Source of the DNA: Brugia malayi
Lineage: Eukaryota > Nematoda > Chromadorea > Rhabditida > Onchocercidae
Reading direction: 5' to 3'
Assembly (NCBI RefSeq): GCF_000002995.4
Contig: NW_025062479.1
Coordinates: 16,860,721 to 16,924,720, forward strand
Length of the DNA stretch: 64,000 bases
Below, in pieces: positions 26,210-46,816 of this stretch (its first letter is position 1; each line of letters begins with the position of its first letter). The position numbers and the translations under genes are program-made. A model generated the notes under the pieces. The model searched no databases. It was given only the letters and a program-made list of their open reading frames with translations, and was not told the origin of the DNA.

Positions 26210-29200
26210 ATGTCAGGGGTGCAGTGGTGCGATCTATGTAAGGTGCATCTGTCGTCAGAAGCATTGCTACATATGCACAATAATGGCAAACGTCACCACA
26301 GAAAGGTTGTAGAGCGTGATGCGTTACAGGCCTTAGCCGCTCGGTCGGTATTTATTTCTGGATTAAATCCTGAAATCGTCATCACCGAAGACGAGGTTTT
26401 GTTTAGCTGCTTTCTTTTGGTATTACTTGAATATTACGCAGAAATGATTAAAATAAGTCTGGAGATTGCATGCTTTTTTGTTTGCTTAATGTGGATGCAG
26501 TTGTTTTGAAAACTATTCATCTTTCAGGTTTTTGCTTCCTTTTGTAAAGGATCGGTTCACAAGCATTTTATTTAATATTCACTCAAATCTGATTCCGAAT
26601 TCGTGTTTTTTAACTAAAATTCCTTTCAGATTTCAGAGGCCCTGAGCTGTTTTGGAAAAGTAGAAAAGATTCATTTAGATATTAGAAGAGGCAAATATGT
26701 GATCGTAGAATTTGATCAGGAATTTTCGGCTCATAAAGCTGTTTTTGAAGATAAAATCCATATTGGGCATGTAAGTTTCACTACGTTATTTTCTGCTTGA
26801 TTTTTCTTTAATCTTTCCTTTATCCTTAGCTGCAGAAGGAAACCACGATATTCAGAAACTAACTTGGAAGCTGAGGTTTAAATGAATTTTTATGAAATCG
26901 TTCTACTTTTTTTTTGGCTGCATGTTAGTTTATATTTTGTTGTTTTTTGTTTCAAATACATTTTTTACTGCATATAAGTTATCATTGAAAATCCAGCAAG
27001 TCGTACCTATACGAGCACGAAAAATAAATTTCGACCAATGTAAGACAAAGTCAAAGATATATGCGATCGACACTAATAAACTTATTAATGAAATTAATGG
27101 CTTAGCCACATTTGCTGGGCAAGTAGACAATTTATTGGAGCTGTATTGTCTTAGTGATGTCGAGGTATGCTCATAAAATTCATTCTTTATTTGAAATAGG
27201 TGCAGTGTTATTATACTATTTATGCCTTCCTTGGAATATTTGACCCTCGTCATAGATCAAAAGCATGTATATGGAAACAAAAACTTGGGTGGAAATATAG
27301 ACACAGTCTTTTTTATCACTCATTTTTTGGTCAGAATAAGTTTAGAAAATCAAATATGCGAAAAGCTTTTTCAGATCGCAGAACGAATCAAATGTACCCA
27401 TACGCTTACAGTGGCACTTAGTGATTACTTTTCGTCAGATGTTCATATCCGAATTTTTGGCTCTTCATCAACATCTCTCGGTACAAAGGGTTCTGACATT
27501 GTATGTCCTACATTCGTTTCAAAATACACTGATTATTAATACTTGATTTCCGGCAAATAGGATTTTAAAAATTTTTGATATTTCATTGCAAAAAGCCTTA
27601 GATAATTTAATGTATTTTGCCATGAAAGTAGATTGAAGAACCAGAGATATCTAATAAATTTAAAGTAACATAATTTGAAAATCGGGTTTTTTAGGATGCA
27701 AGTTTATTTTTCAATATATCACTTACGAAAGCACATTGTGCGGGAGATTTAGTGAGGAATAAATATACATTGATGACATGCGATGTTACTGCATTAAGAG
27801 GACGTAAAATTTGTGCTGAAGAATATTCTAGGCTCACCGAGGCTGGTTAGTTTATATGCTTTCATTTGATCAGATCCAGATAATACCGAAAATATAAATG
27901 AGATCTGTTGTTCCTCATGCTATGGACATCTTTTTCAAGACTCATTACTCCTTGATCATTTTGAAGTATTTGGCCTTAATATTATTAAAAAATTTCAATT
28001 GCTTATGAGTTTTGCTTACTTTTTAATGTGCCATTTGCGAAAGCACACTTTGCGCGAGATTTAGCAAGTAATAGGTATATATTGCTCACCTGCGATATTC
28101 ATTAAGAAGGCTTATAGTTTTATTATAGAGCGACAAATACGTTTTAATAATTGTGACATTTTTTTATTTTCTCAAGTTTAACTCAGGCTAGGAATTTTAT
28201 TTCACTAAACTGATTAACTAACAAAACCTTAAGATCGTGTTCGTTTGCTGAATAAAATAATGAACGACATACGAAAGCGTGGTACAGCACCTGTCAGTGA
28301 TCAATACCCAATCTTGGATGCTCGTTGTCCACTTGTACGACTTACTGTTAATCGGTATGTTGTAGAATCAGATATCTAAATATGTAGTAATTTTATCGGT
28401 CCAATATTTGAATATAATTAAAACAAATTTTCCACTTACGAAGAAAATGTAGAATTGTTTAGTAGATATTTCAAAATCGTCTTTAATTTGGAGAGCAAAT
28501 ACGGCATCTTCAGGAAGCATATTGTGGACTTATCTGTGGATAATTATCTTGGCTACGCAAAATCTAGTTGGCTGAGAAGTGTCGCACATTGTGATTCCTC
28601 ACAACTTATTCGAAAATTTCTTGTATCCTTCAGGTTTTGGGTTCACACAAATGAGTTGTTGAAGACTGATGAAAAGCAGGTATTTCCAAATTTTGTATGT
28701 AATTTGGTAGATTATTTTTAAGACTTGTGAGCTGTTTTTAACTTTCGTTTGTTTCTACTAGGATTACTGTGTTTCACTAACTTATCTAGTGAAGTAATGT
28801 TATACCCCTTTGACGGACTTTTCTGTGGTAAGTTCAGAATTGGTATTTGTCAAAGTGATAGTTTGAAGCGAAAAACCTTATTTTTTGTTTCCTTCCTATA
28901 TTTTTTCTTTTTATTTTCTTCCTTACTTCATTCTATGGATGAAAAATTTTTTCTTTACAAAACACTGTTGATCGAAACGCTTTGCGAAAAAATATCATTA
29001 ATATAAAACTTTTTCTAGTGTTCACATTTCAACGCCTACATATTGAACTTACTATGCGTAACATATTTGCAACTGTGCAATTATATACCACCTCTTCAAC
29101 GTGCTGAAAAAGAAGTGATTGTAAACGGGTGGAGGATTGATTTTATTGTTGTTGATGTGGATTTATCCTGTCTGACACTTGACAAATTGTTTAAGGTTAC

Positions 29201-30633
29201 TATTTCTTACCGTTCATTGATGTAGACTGGAATCCTTGAAAATTGATTGCTTCAAAAAAGTAAGAAATTTTTTATGGCATTTTTTTACAATTAGCTTGCT
29301 AAAGTTATTCTCTTACAGGATTTTTTTATTTGGTTCATTCAGCTGAAGTTGAAAAACACCATACTGTGTCCCTATGTAGGTAACGCAGTTTCATTCGATC
29401 AGTTCCAACAGCTGTATCCAGACAGCAGCATTCAGGACGCTTTCAAACTTGCACATTTGAATATACAGGCAAAAACTTCCCTTAATTTGCATGAAAATTT
29501 TGCAGTTTTGTGTAGTGGTGAAAGCATACCGTAATTAAATAGTGTGATACGAGATTTCCACTTCGATTTGAAATAATTTACTGTGAATTGTTATAGGATC
29601 CATTGGAATGGTCGCATAATGTTTCCATATTGGTTTCTGAGAAATGCATCGGTGCAATGCGTCGCAAGATGATGTTTGCATTGTCGCGTATGAAAATAGT
29701 TCCTGACTCATTCTTAGCCATATTGCAAGAAGCATGTAGTACTGATGCTGGAACGAAATCGTCTTTAGGTTTACCTTTTAGTTTTACTTTTCTGTGCTGT
29801 ATTTCTATACTGTAATGTATATCATTTAATATGATCAACCATTGGCTGGATACTTATGGCCCCATATTTCGAATATTACCGCAAGGTTTTAGGAAATGCT
29901 TAATATATATACTAGTTGCTATATTTCTTTGAAAAATTAGACATTTTACATCGTCAGCATTTGAAGGTACTTATGATTTGCAGAGTGTGTACTGAAAATC
30001 AACGTTGATGATTATCAAGCGAATCAATGCATGGATGCAGTAAATTATATTTTCGTCAATATTTTAGCATTCTCACCAGCTGTGGAACCATTTGAGAAGC
30101 GACCACGACTTGATAGTACACTCAATGAGTTGTCTCGTATCTATTTGGCTAAGCAACGTACTTGGGAGGGTCGGAGACAAAAACGGCGTCAAATAATGCG
30201 AGAAAATCCCATAGTCTCAAACGATTCATTGGCTTTGGAGGAGGCAGTAAGTTACCCTAGCTAGGATTTCAATATTTTGATGCTCACTATATTATTTTGA
30301 ACTTTAATTTTCATGATTTTGTTGTTTAGTTCTTTACTAAAGGCTCTTGACATTAAAAAATGACTAAACTTCTGATGCTAATTTATCGGGCTGTTTGTCT
30401 CAATCTTACAGATTTCAGTAATTTTTCAGGTTACACAGCAAATTAGCCAGATCAGTGAGGAAACATCTCTTTGTTTCAAAACATATGTGAAACAAAAAGC
30501 TGCAGAATATTTCCTTAAATTCGTTTTGATCAGTGGATCACCGGTTGAATTTAACAGTCTCATTCATTTTTTACAATACTTTATTCCTGCTCATCTCAAC
30601 AGTTTACTCAAGACTTACTCAAGAACCATTTGA
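26210..30633 (+). CDS. usip-1: U6 snRNA-specific terminal uridylyltransferase (TUT1 / USIP-1 / Star-PAP family)
   Basis: TUT1 enzymes add or restore the U6 snRNA 3' oligo(U) tail in the nucleus. Twelve exons close in phase to 674 residues: 26210-26395, 26630-26770, 26997-27164, 27375-27500, 27695-27845, 28234-28354, 28514-28679, 29019-29195, 29319-29468, 29597-29768, 29984-30246 and 30430-30633. Order: a matrin/U1-like zinc finger (C7, C10, H23, H29); an RRM with SVFISGL and GKYVIVEF; the polymerase-beta fold with FGSSSTSLGTKGSDIDAS, catalytic D206 and D208 plus D303 in VDLSVDN; then a PAP-associated domain including QDPLEWSHNV. The C-terminal exons hold a basic Arg/Lys-rich stretch. The intron after exon 9 needs a GC donor to give the conserved QDP junction. 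ELP3 follows in the same direction. Zinc finger, RRM and split catalytic domain together set this apart from other nucleotidyltransferases. Confidence 0.93.
28014..28110 (+). pseudogene. Decayed duplicate of TUT1 exon 5 inside intron 5
   Basis: This stretch aligns with 27700-27800 of exon 5 over about 90 bases. GCGAAAGCACACTTTGCG matches ACGAAAGCACATTGTGCG, and GAGATTTAG is shared. Read in the parental frame it gives KAHFARDLASNRYILLTCD beside KAHCAGDLVRNKYTLMTCD, then a TAA. The AG acceptor at its left end is gone and the right end has no matching donor. It is therefore a relic of a tandem exon duplication, not a usable alternative exon. Confidence 0.8.
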
Positions 30634-30999
30634 ACATTGCTTTTTTGCAATGGATTTTTTAGATTTAAGCTTAAGGGAAACCTAAAATGATAGGAAATGT
30701 TGTTTTCGAAATTATTACTGCTGATGAAGTTATGTATTTCCTTTGTATTTCTGTATATAATGCTTCTTGTGACAGGAGCGCCTTTGATATTGTAAAGAAC
30801 ACATGTTTGTATTTTATATTTATTTTCCCAATAAATTTTCTGATAACGTCTTTCAAAATGTTTGCCAGAGTTTACCAGTTAAGTAGCAGGTTTACCAGAA
30901 TATCTCTATTTCTAAAATTTCACTGTTCATAAATTTTCACTGAAGACAACATTGTGATACCCTTTGTTGGATTGTGTTGCTTGATGTTTATTACTTCAG
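30634..30999 (+). promoter_or_regulatory. TUT1 3' UTR and intercistronic region to ELP3
   Basis: A 366-base spacer with an AATAAA at 30830-30835 and a TTACTTCAG acceptor ending at 30999, 23 bases before the ELP3 ATG. About 165 bases separate the polyadenylation signal and the acceptor. That spacing is like nematode operons, where downstream genes are trans-spliced. Signals are seen; the operon is inferred. Confidence 0.65.
30830..30835 (+). terminator. Probable TUT1 polyadenylation signal
   Basis: A canonical AATAAA, 196 bases after the TUT1 stop and before the ELP3 trans-splice acceptor. Confidence 0.6.
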
Positions 31000-31022
31000 G
31001 AATTAGCTAACTGCGGTCCAAG

Positions 31023-37211
<6,189 letters not shown>

Positions 37212-39435
37212 TCGTCACTTTCTACAGCCTTTGATCTAAATGTTGTAAATGTTATTGCTATGTCTATGTTTATGAATGTAATTTGCAATAGATTTACAAT
37301 CTTCCAAAGTCTTTTTTAATTCTAAAGAAATTGTAATTCTTGTTCTAAATATTTTTAATATGTTCCATTGTATTTTGTTATTTTAAAGATTAATTTAGTT
37401 TGTGTTGTCTTGTTGTCTTGCTATGGTGTCGTTTCGATGCTCAAAGATACTCAGAATTTGATGGGTTTTGTTTATTGAAATTTACCAGTTTCATATTAAT
37501 CTTAACACTACAGTTTACTATCTACTGATATGTAATTCTGGATTTTGAAAATTAAGTGGTGACGAATTCAAAGTTGCCGATTTAAATATATCTATATAGG
37601 AAGTTCAAACTGACGAATTACAAAGGTTTGAATTTCTGAATTAGCTGTATATTTGTAGTAACACTTCCCTAAATGTCAGTAAAAATATGTCCCAAACTGC
37701 TTCATTTCGAAGCTTTGTTCGAAATAACGCGATCATTTCTTGAAAGTTATGGCTAGGAATTTAGTGAATGATGCGGGACCAGAAGCTAATTTAGTGAGAG
37801 TTGCATGCAGCGCGTGATCGCAGAACAAAAAAGAATTACTTAGTATGATTTTATTGTCTGTTTTTCTGATCGAGTTGTAAGATCTTCGTGATTTTGGTGA
37901 AATGATCATAAATGTATTGCATTTTGTGGACAGTTGATTTTTGTTTAGATATCAATAACTACAGCATTATCATTAGCGACAATTGGTCTCTGGTTAGGAA
38001 TATGAATATTGAGTTGAAAACAATTCTTCATTTTAGACAATATCCATATACATGAAGTTAATATCATATAAGAAATACAGAAAGCTTGAGGTCCGGGTAA
38101 TGATTTTGAAAAAATTATCGAAATTATACATGGGAATGTATATCATTTCTCAGGTATCAGGTCAAATCACACTTCATAAAAAATTGGTTGTTATTCAGAG
38201 TTCACGTATGGCGTGGATGTCTTATGAAGACAGTGACAATGTATGGTTGATTGTGTAGGGAGGGGGGACATGCATTTCGTCAAAGTAAACTCATAAAATG
38301 TTTGACACGAGGAAGTGAGCTTCAATTAAGATGGCTTATTTAACACAACTTTTATCAGCAGACACTCCTGAAATTCGATCATGTTCTGAATTCAATTATT
38401 TTGTACATTTTTTATCCATCTATGGTATTTGGCCCATGCTTTGCTCCCAAATGTATTGTAATTTATTGTATTGTTAAGATGTGAAAAGATGGTATAGATG
38501 TACTATCTAACATCGATAGCTAATTAAGAGGGTCATAGTTATCATTTGGTAGTGATTTTGTATCCCAAATGTAATTTACATGTTGAAGAAAATTTGAACT
38601 AGGATAATTAGGTAGTCTTAAGTTTAGAACCAGAATTGCACTGAATTGATTTTACTCATCAAAAAAAAGAAGCGCCATTGAGAACTAATTTTTAGCACTG
38701 CTTTTGAAATTGTTAAGTTCGAAATGGCAAACTGTTTTACTTCTGTATGAGTTTTTTTTTCTTTAGTAATCTACGCGATATTTAATTAAGTTGCAGATGA
38801 TGAAATCAACAGTACTCTTAACACATCGTTGTAGCATGACCTAAACTTATACATTTAGATCAGTCCAAACAATCACATTTTGTTGCTGGAAAAAGTTGTT
38901 AACGGTGTTTTATAACTGCTGAAAAAGGAAGAAAAGCTCTCGGTATTATTTGTACATAAAAGTACAATGAAGCGGCAATAGCAAACATTAAGGTATAATA
39001 TAATGTGAGTACATCGAACGATACAACACTGCAGGTGCACTACTTGAACTATGTTAATAGTTTCTTGATAACAATTGTTTCGGGTGGTGTTCATTATGAA
39101 AAATTGCTTATGTTACACAAATGCAATAAAAATGTAATCAATAAGATCACAAAATAAGATAATACAGTTTGGGAGTACTTCAAAAGTTAGAATTCAATTT
39201 CTTCCAACTGATAATTTTATATAAGTTCCAAGATAAATTTAAAATTCCTAAAATTCTCATTCATTAAAATTAATTTACAAAAACTGCAATTTCAAACAGG
39301 AACAGTTATTTTATAAGCGCATAATATAAACTACAGAATAAAGATATGTAGATATCAAAATGTCTTAAAATAATAGAACAACATTTCACGTTAACTTTTT
39401 ATCATTCAGCAATTGCAACAGCAATCTCCAGAAAA
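37212..39435. other. Convergent intergenic region between ELP3 and the coiled-coil gene
   Basis: It contains the 3' UTRs of two genes pointing toward each other. The open frames here (36993-37211 upstream of the last ELP3 exon, 38052-38258, 38873-39094) are short and without domain or splice support. I see nothing else. Confidence 0.6.
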
Positions 39436-42400
39436 TTAGTGTCCGTTTGGTTTTGGGATTTCCATCTGGCTGATAATGTCGTACATTGATGCACGATTCT
39501 TCGATATGTCAACACGACTTAGGAGAGTTGAAATTTGTCGTTGAAAATCATCATCTTCTTGTTGGTTCAATGCAATACGCTGCAAAAAATCTTTATCGTC
39601 TCTAACTCTAAAACCATTGAGATTCTAAAAGTCTCGGCTCGATATAATCATTTCAAATGAAATGAAACTGAGAATAATTAGAAAATCAAAGAAAGCAGGA
39701 CAAGAACCAATGGTATGAAGTGAACAAGATCTAGATAATATTAGCAATATCACTCAATAATGAAAATCAACCACGTCACAGAAATCAGATTCTGTCATTA
39801 AGTCAAAAAAAGAATGGCAAAATGAAACGAACAATAAATATGTGAGTGCGTACATCAAACCATTATAACGTTCTCAAAACAGAGATAATATAATGGAAAT
39901 AGGAATGCATGAATTCACTTTAGAAGATTAAGCATTTCACTTAATTCATCTCTTTTTTAGAGCATTAGAAAGTTTTCAAAATGATGAACAGAATACGAAT
40001 TTGCCGACATTAATAATCAGTAAATAAAATTTCTTTTAGGCAAGGAATCCCATCAATTTCACAAACGCATTTTGAAGTGAAGGGTCTTAAATTTGAATAA
40101 GAAAAAAAAAAAAAAAAAAAAAAAAAAAAACATGATTGGAATTTTTATTGTATTGCAAGGAAACAAGTTTGATAAGTTGAATGAATGACATTCCAATAAA
40201 CAGACTTACAACTAATATACGAAGCACAGAATTAAAAAACTTTCCCTAACGTTTCTGTTTCTAAAAATGACAAATGAGCTCCTAACATCACTGGAAAAAA
40301 AACATATAGATTTCAAAAAGTGTTATTTTTTCTGGGACCAACTGAAAACGAATAAATGTAATAAACGGAATATTAAAAAACCGCATAGCGCTGATCTACT
40401 AAATGCATAAAGAAAAAGATTTTTAATAATCTCATAAACATTTTTTAGTAAGCTGCAGAGTTTGTTAATAGGCAAGTGAACCGACAACTCTTCATTAACC
40501 TAAAGTTTCGGTTCAAAATGAAACCCTTAAACTTTAGGCATGAAGCCTATATCTCTAAAACATTTGAGATTGCCAACAAAAGTTTTAAAATATATCAACA
40601 AATTTGAGTGGTAAACAAGTCTAAATTGTTTTAAGATTACCTCGAAAAGTTCGTAGTGTGCCAGGAATCAAAATCACCAAAGACTATGACATTAACGCTA
40701 TTAATTTCCTTTAAAACCTTAGATGAAAGAAGACTAGAGTCATATTTTCCAAAGTTTGAAAACCTCAGGAACTATTCCTAAAGTTCCACATCACTGTCAT
40801 TTCCGAATATTAATTAATTGTTTCAAAAAATGTGGAAAGCTCGAAAAAAATTACCAAAAAATATGATAATTATGAAAAGCGAGTACATAATGACAGATAT
40901 TTCAATTCTATTTCCTTAGAATGAACTAAAAGTTAGGAATTGAGTGGATAATAATTTTCTGATAAAATAAATTAATTTAATAATTTTTATATAGTGCAGT
41001 ACTCAAATGAGATCGAAAATAAAGTCATTATTGTCTTTTTAACTAAAAATCATTATTTGTCTTTTTAATTTTTTAATTAATTATCTAGTACGGTATGTCA
41101 CGATTCAATGGATACACATTCATATTTTGGAATTATGCAAGCATTAAAATAAAACATAAACAAAGGTAGTTCTGGCAAATAAAGTTTCTTCATTTCAATT
41201 TCATATGAAATTATAATGAACTGAATGAAAATCGTGCGAAATTTTTTTGTGAATGTTGAAAACTATCTGTTCATGCATGACATTCTACTGATCTTGAAAT
41301 AATTCAAAGGAAACGAAATAATCTAGTTTTCTGTTTTTTCTTTTATCCTTCCAGTTTAGCATTGAAAGACCGGATTTTTAGATATAAATGAAATTTAATT
41401 ATGTCTATGAAAACGGGTCGTTGGTCCATCCAGCAAATGAATACGTCATGAACTAATTATTTTGAATACTTCAACTCAAATTAATACAACAGAAAGATCT
41501 GTACTTGAAAAATTATTCGAAGATTTGATGAGCAATACATATTCCTATAACCTGTTGTTGTATTTCATTGAAATCCATTTTTTAAAAGATGTTGAAGAAT
41601 GATTTATTGATTTTTTTGGAGAAGAAATCGAACTTTGATCCACTTGCTTACTTTCAAGAAAACTTTGCTATAACTTTTGTAATATCGGAACAAAAATATC
41701 AATGTGTGGAAAGAGAGTGATGTAAATGACATCAAAGCTTCAAAACAGAAATTGAATCCAGAATTCCTAACCAACTATTCAAAATTTTCCTAACATAATT
41801 TTTTGTGATCTGCTTCCAAACTGGAAACATTATTCACATAATAAATTAACACGCTGAAAGTTGCATTCGAGTAATATTTACTGTTTCTTATTGAATAAAA
41901 TTTAAATTTAGATAACTTGTACTAGATAATTCGATATTCCAGTACTACTACTTATGCGAAACTTAGCCAACAAAAACAAATCTTTGAAATATAACTTGAA
42001 AAGTTATATTTCCCAATAAATACAGATAAAATCTAATCCCACGAGCCATTGACGCAAACAGTCCTGGTACCCTAGTATACCTATCCCAAATTCATGTTTA
42101 CATTTGTAGGAAAAATTTCCACTTCTCTTTATTACTTTCGTTTTTTTTTTTCAATTACAGAGAAACAATCTTACTTCGTGAAAAGAACGACGTCTTTTCT
42201 CGCGTTCTTCTCTCTGATGTTTCAAAGTATCCATCAGTTTTTCATTGTGTGCTTTGATCCTTTCCTCAACTTTATCCATGTAATGGTTCAAATGATCCAA
42301 TTGCGAATCCAATCTTCGAATCTCTGCAAAGAAAAATCTACAATATACTAAAAATACAGTAAAATAAAAATTCATTTTGCAAGAAGTGAAATATTTCTCT

Positions 42401-44075
42401 CAACAAGTATTAGAAAAACATAAATTTCCAGATTAAATGAAATGAGAAATGATTCATAAAATGCACATTTATACGCAGTTACTTTTGTTTGGCCTAGAAG
42501 AAAAGAAGAAAAAGACTGGTAGTGCTAGTTTTACTCATCTATCCGTTATAAACAAAGACAGTTAAAAATGTAAAAAGAACAACCATAATTTTTTTTGTCT
42601 TTCTAAGACATAACTTTAGCTTTCTTTAAAAAAAAATCCCTTGAACAAGCAAGCAAATGGTTTCAATTTTGATTAGGAGAGAAAAGTCAACAAATTCCAT
42701 TGACAAGTAAATGATCTCAAACGTCTTAAAATTCAGAAAAGTAGTCTTTTTGCTAAAACTTACCTTCATTCCCATCATCTTCAGGTGTGATTTCGTTCAG
42801 AACTTCTAGACCATGTTGCAATACCGCAAGTGAACTATTTTTATTGTTTTCATTCCTTTCTGGTACAGTACCATTTGTTGTTACCTGCAATATCTCAATA
42901 TTTTAGAATCTGACAATTGGAAATTAACTTCTTTAAAGTGATTGGAAACTTACATATTTAAAATGCAATTAAAATTACTACTTACGATAATTAATAAAAT
43001 GATTAAATCGAAAAGCCTAAAGTCATTTTTAAATTTATTAATCTTCATTAGATATTAGATAAAATTGAAATCTGAAAATATCTGCGAACCAAGACAACTG
43101 AAAGTATCCGGAGATAGAAGAATAGCAAAAACAGCTGGAATGGCTATATATAAAATAATGGTTTTAAGATTCCTTTACACTTAATAGATTATTTTGGTAA
43201 CTCTGAAATGTGACATAGAAAGAAATAGTTTCAAAAGCTATTAGCAGTTAGAATTGCTGTCTAAAATCCATGTTATTCGAGTGCTTAATTAAAAATTAAT
43301 GAAGGGAGGATATGAGGAAGTGATTCAGTTTTTTTCTTCTCCAAATGGAAAAACAGTTTGGTAATGAAAATAAAGAAATACTAAAATTAGTAGTCCATTT
43401 GTTGGAATCATTTTGAAGGTTCTTATGAAAAGAAAGGAGTAAAAAACATCATATATGAGTAAAAAAGGAGTAAAAAAAAAACATTATTAGCAGCATTCAA
43501 ACTTCTAATTTAAAATGACAATTTATAAATGTGTTAGTAAAATATCTGTGTGCTTGCAAACGGTTCTACATATACTTTATATGGAATATGTGTTGATACC
43601 AGTTTACAGTATTTTGCACAAGAAGTACTATCCGGAAGCTAAATTTGATTATCAGAAGGTAAAATCCAGCACGGATTCTCGTTTTTTCCTTATCTAAACA
43701 ATCAAACTAGCAGCATAACATTAATACTTCACTTTGAAACTATGTTATTTTTCTAGGATATAATTAAATAATGCACACAAATACCTGCTGTTGAATTTTG
43801 GAGAGTGGTCTGTTCCTCATTCGGACGACGGTTACAGTCTCTTCGGCTTCCACTGATGGCAGCGATAATTTAATGGTCTGACCACTGCTCGGTTTATTTT
43901 TATCGTCCGTTACCTGGCTTTGAACAGGTTCTAGCAATAGTGGTTGTTGCTGCTTCTGTTCAACATTACTGGCTAATGTGGAGGAGGATGAAATGGAGGA
44001 TAATGTTGATGATGACATTAAACCCTGATGAATATTGTCAACATTAATTATCCTGTTTGTTTCATCGCTGTTCAT
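39436..44075 (-). CDS. Small coiled-coil protein, bublin (C9orf16/UPF0184)-like
   Basis: Four exons close in phase to 234 residues: 43785-44075, 42764-42884, 42175-42323 and 39436-39579. The N-terminal ~95 residues are rich in Ser, Gln and Val and look disordered. Exon 3 encodes a heptad coiled coil, LDSQLDHLNHYMDKVEERIK, continuing into an Arg/Glu/Lys-rich stretch. The pattern [IL]xSxLDx[IL]Nxx[LM]DxxEE followed by LxxxL and Arg pairs resembles human bublin, a short protein of about 83 residues linked to intermediate filaments and intestinal lumen shape. The acidic PEDDGNE just before it also matches bublin's acidic lead-in. The C terminus (RVDISKNRASMYDII) is not part of the bublin I recall. 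The gene is well supported by phase and splice sites; the family call is tentative, and another short coiled-coil scaffold is possible. Confidence 0.75.
40102..40130. repeat. Poly(A) tract in an intron
   Basis: About 29 uninterrupted A in the 2.6 kb intron 3 of the coiled-coil gene. No retrocopy sequence is recognisable beside it. Confidence 0.95.
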
Positions 44076-45631
44076 TTAAAACAAATAGCTGCTGTTATTT
44101 CAGCTAATGCTGTTGCTTATTTGGTAATGAATTGTTTCCTGCAAACTAAAATAAAACTAAAAATCCTTCGACATTTTTCCAATGACAATAATAACGCCAG
44201 AAAAATAATGACTAATGTTACAACAATAATAACAATAAAATAATAATAATAAACTTGGACGATCCGACGATTATCAACAAATCACAAAAGACACTCAACA
44301 CATTTCTAACTAATCCAGATGACATGACCAATCAGTAGTACGATCAGTAATGTATTTTCGGTTTCGTCAAAGAATGAATACGGATATGGAGAAACAACTC
44401 AAAAATAAAAAAAAAAAATAGCAATAAAAATAGAAAGATAGAAATGAGAACGATTTCTATTCCATACCATTACATTCCTTCAGACTGACCGATCTTGCAG
44501 TAACAATTGATGAATTGTGTCCAATAATCAATCAATCCACTGATGTGTAGAAGTTGACCTAATAGTGCGGTGACATTACTTCTGCTAATATTTTCTCTCA
44601 TAACGGATAAATCCCTCAGTATGTGCTCAACTCTTTCAAATAATAACGATACATTCTGACCGACATCAAATGCAGTTCATTAAAGAAAATTAAAAAAGTG
44701 AAAATTGCAGTTGTTTGGAGCGCAAAGAACGACATGGAGTGACTGATAGACACATATCAACCAGACAGAGGCAAGTCTCACAAAAAAAAAATTTCCATAC
44801 AATTCACGCAAAATCATTTCGTTGTAATGTTTCTTCTTTCAAGCGCACAGAGAAAGGAGCTGGGCTTGACGGCTGGCATAAGAACCAGTAATTATCATGA
44901 TGATGGATAAGTCGGTAATTTTTGTAGATTTTGGAGAGAGAGACATTTGTAGCAACAAACAAATGCAATACAAGGAGCCAAGACATAAGATTAATGCTGA
45001 CCCACTGATAATTGTTTTTCTTTTCAAAAAGCATGAAATGGAAATGCAGTAATAAATTATATATACTGTCCAGGGACATCTACAAGTACTGCATAATCAT
45101 TCAACTTTGTCGCTGATGGTAGTTGCAACAATGAGAAAAACTGTATTTAAATGTTAGCACACCAACATTATTCCCAAAGATAGCTTCTGATCATTTCCGG
45201 TATTTCTTCGGGACTTGCAACAAGGACAGAAGAGAGGAGTGCCAGTCACATGTGCAGCAATCAATACTTTAATTTGCGACACTCTCAACTGGATCAATTT
45301 GGACTGTTATACGAGAAAAAGAAGCAAACAAGTTTTATAATATTCTGAAGGATATGGAAATTTCAGTCTAACATCCTCCAAATTTTTCTTCATCCATACA
45401 CAACAATTAGTGACTACAGTAATCTCTTATCATGGTCATTTATTACTAACACTACTCCGTTGCTAGTATTCATACTAATCAAAATAACACTTTGTAAATA
45501 AACAAACAAATGAGAGATGAATGATTTATGACTTTGAAAAAATCAAACAGAAAAGCTTTGAATTTGCTAGTAAGTGGAAATGTGAGCAATGACAACAGTC
45601 CACACATTTGTCACCAACCACTACTATCTGC
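44076..45631. other. Upstream region of the coiled-coil gene
   Basis: AT-rich, probably 5' UTR and promoter. A weak acceptor-like AATAACAG lies 16 bases before the ATG on the minus strand. Open frames at 44804-45079 are unsupported. Confidence 0.5.
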
Positions 45632-46113
<482 letters not shown>

Positions 46114-46816
46114 CGGCTGACGACGCACACGTAGGTGACAAATCTATGATGCAACCAATTTCGATGCTTTTGAAGTTGTTTAAATCAATGAAGCTATTTG
46201 TCTCATTGAAATTTTAATTAAGAAACTGATTAATTATTAAAAAAAAAATACTCAGATTTAAAGCAGAAAAAAATCGCTATATGATAATTATGGATTCAAT
46301 AGATGAAGTATATCAGGCATTAATGATAATATCAAACAAATTATATGAGTAGCATGACACAACATCGGGTTGCATACATATAACAGCTATTGTTAAGACT
46401 GATAAGACTGAATCAATATTCTGTAATTCAATTCAGATATTATAATATTTCGTCTTCCTTTTGCTTTTCTCTGATTTTGAAAACCTATTGGGATGGAAGT
46501 GAAAAAATGATGTATCCATTTTCTATTTTTCACTGGAAAATGTGTCCACCCTAAAAAGACGTGAAGTGTTTCGTTTCAGTCACAGCATTTCGTCATAATC
46601 ATGACTAATTGCACTAACGTACATCTAAATACGAATAGGCTTTGCTCCTCAAACAAAATAATATTCGCTCAGATCGATCGGCAATTCTCTTATTGGTTAT
46701 ATTTTCAAATATTTTAATTTTCCTTCTTCGAATTAGAAAAAAAAATCCAAAATTCTAATTCAAGAAGAACTACTGAAATTTCAGCAAAACCGGATAAAAG
46801 TTTCAGAACTAAAAAT

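Noticed and set aside
27222..27374. Upstream extension of TUT1 exon 4, which is open in the catalytic frame
   Set aside because: Exon 3 ends in phase 0, and only the TTTTTCAG acceptor at 27374 joins in phase. The extension is low-complexity intron sequence.
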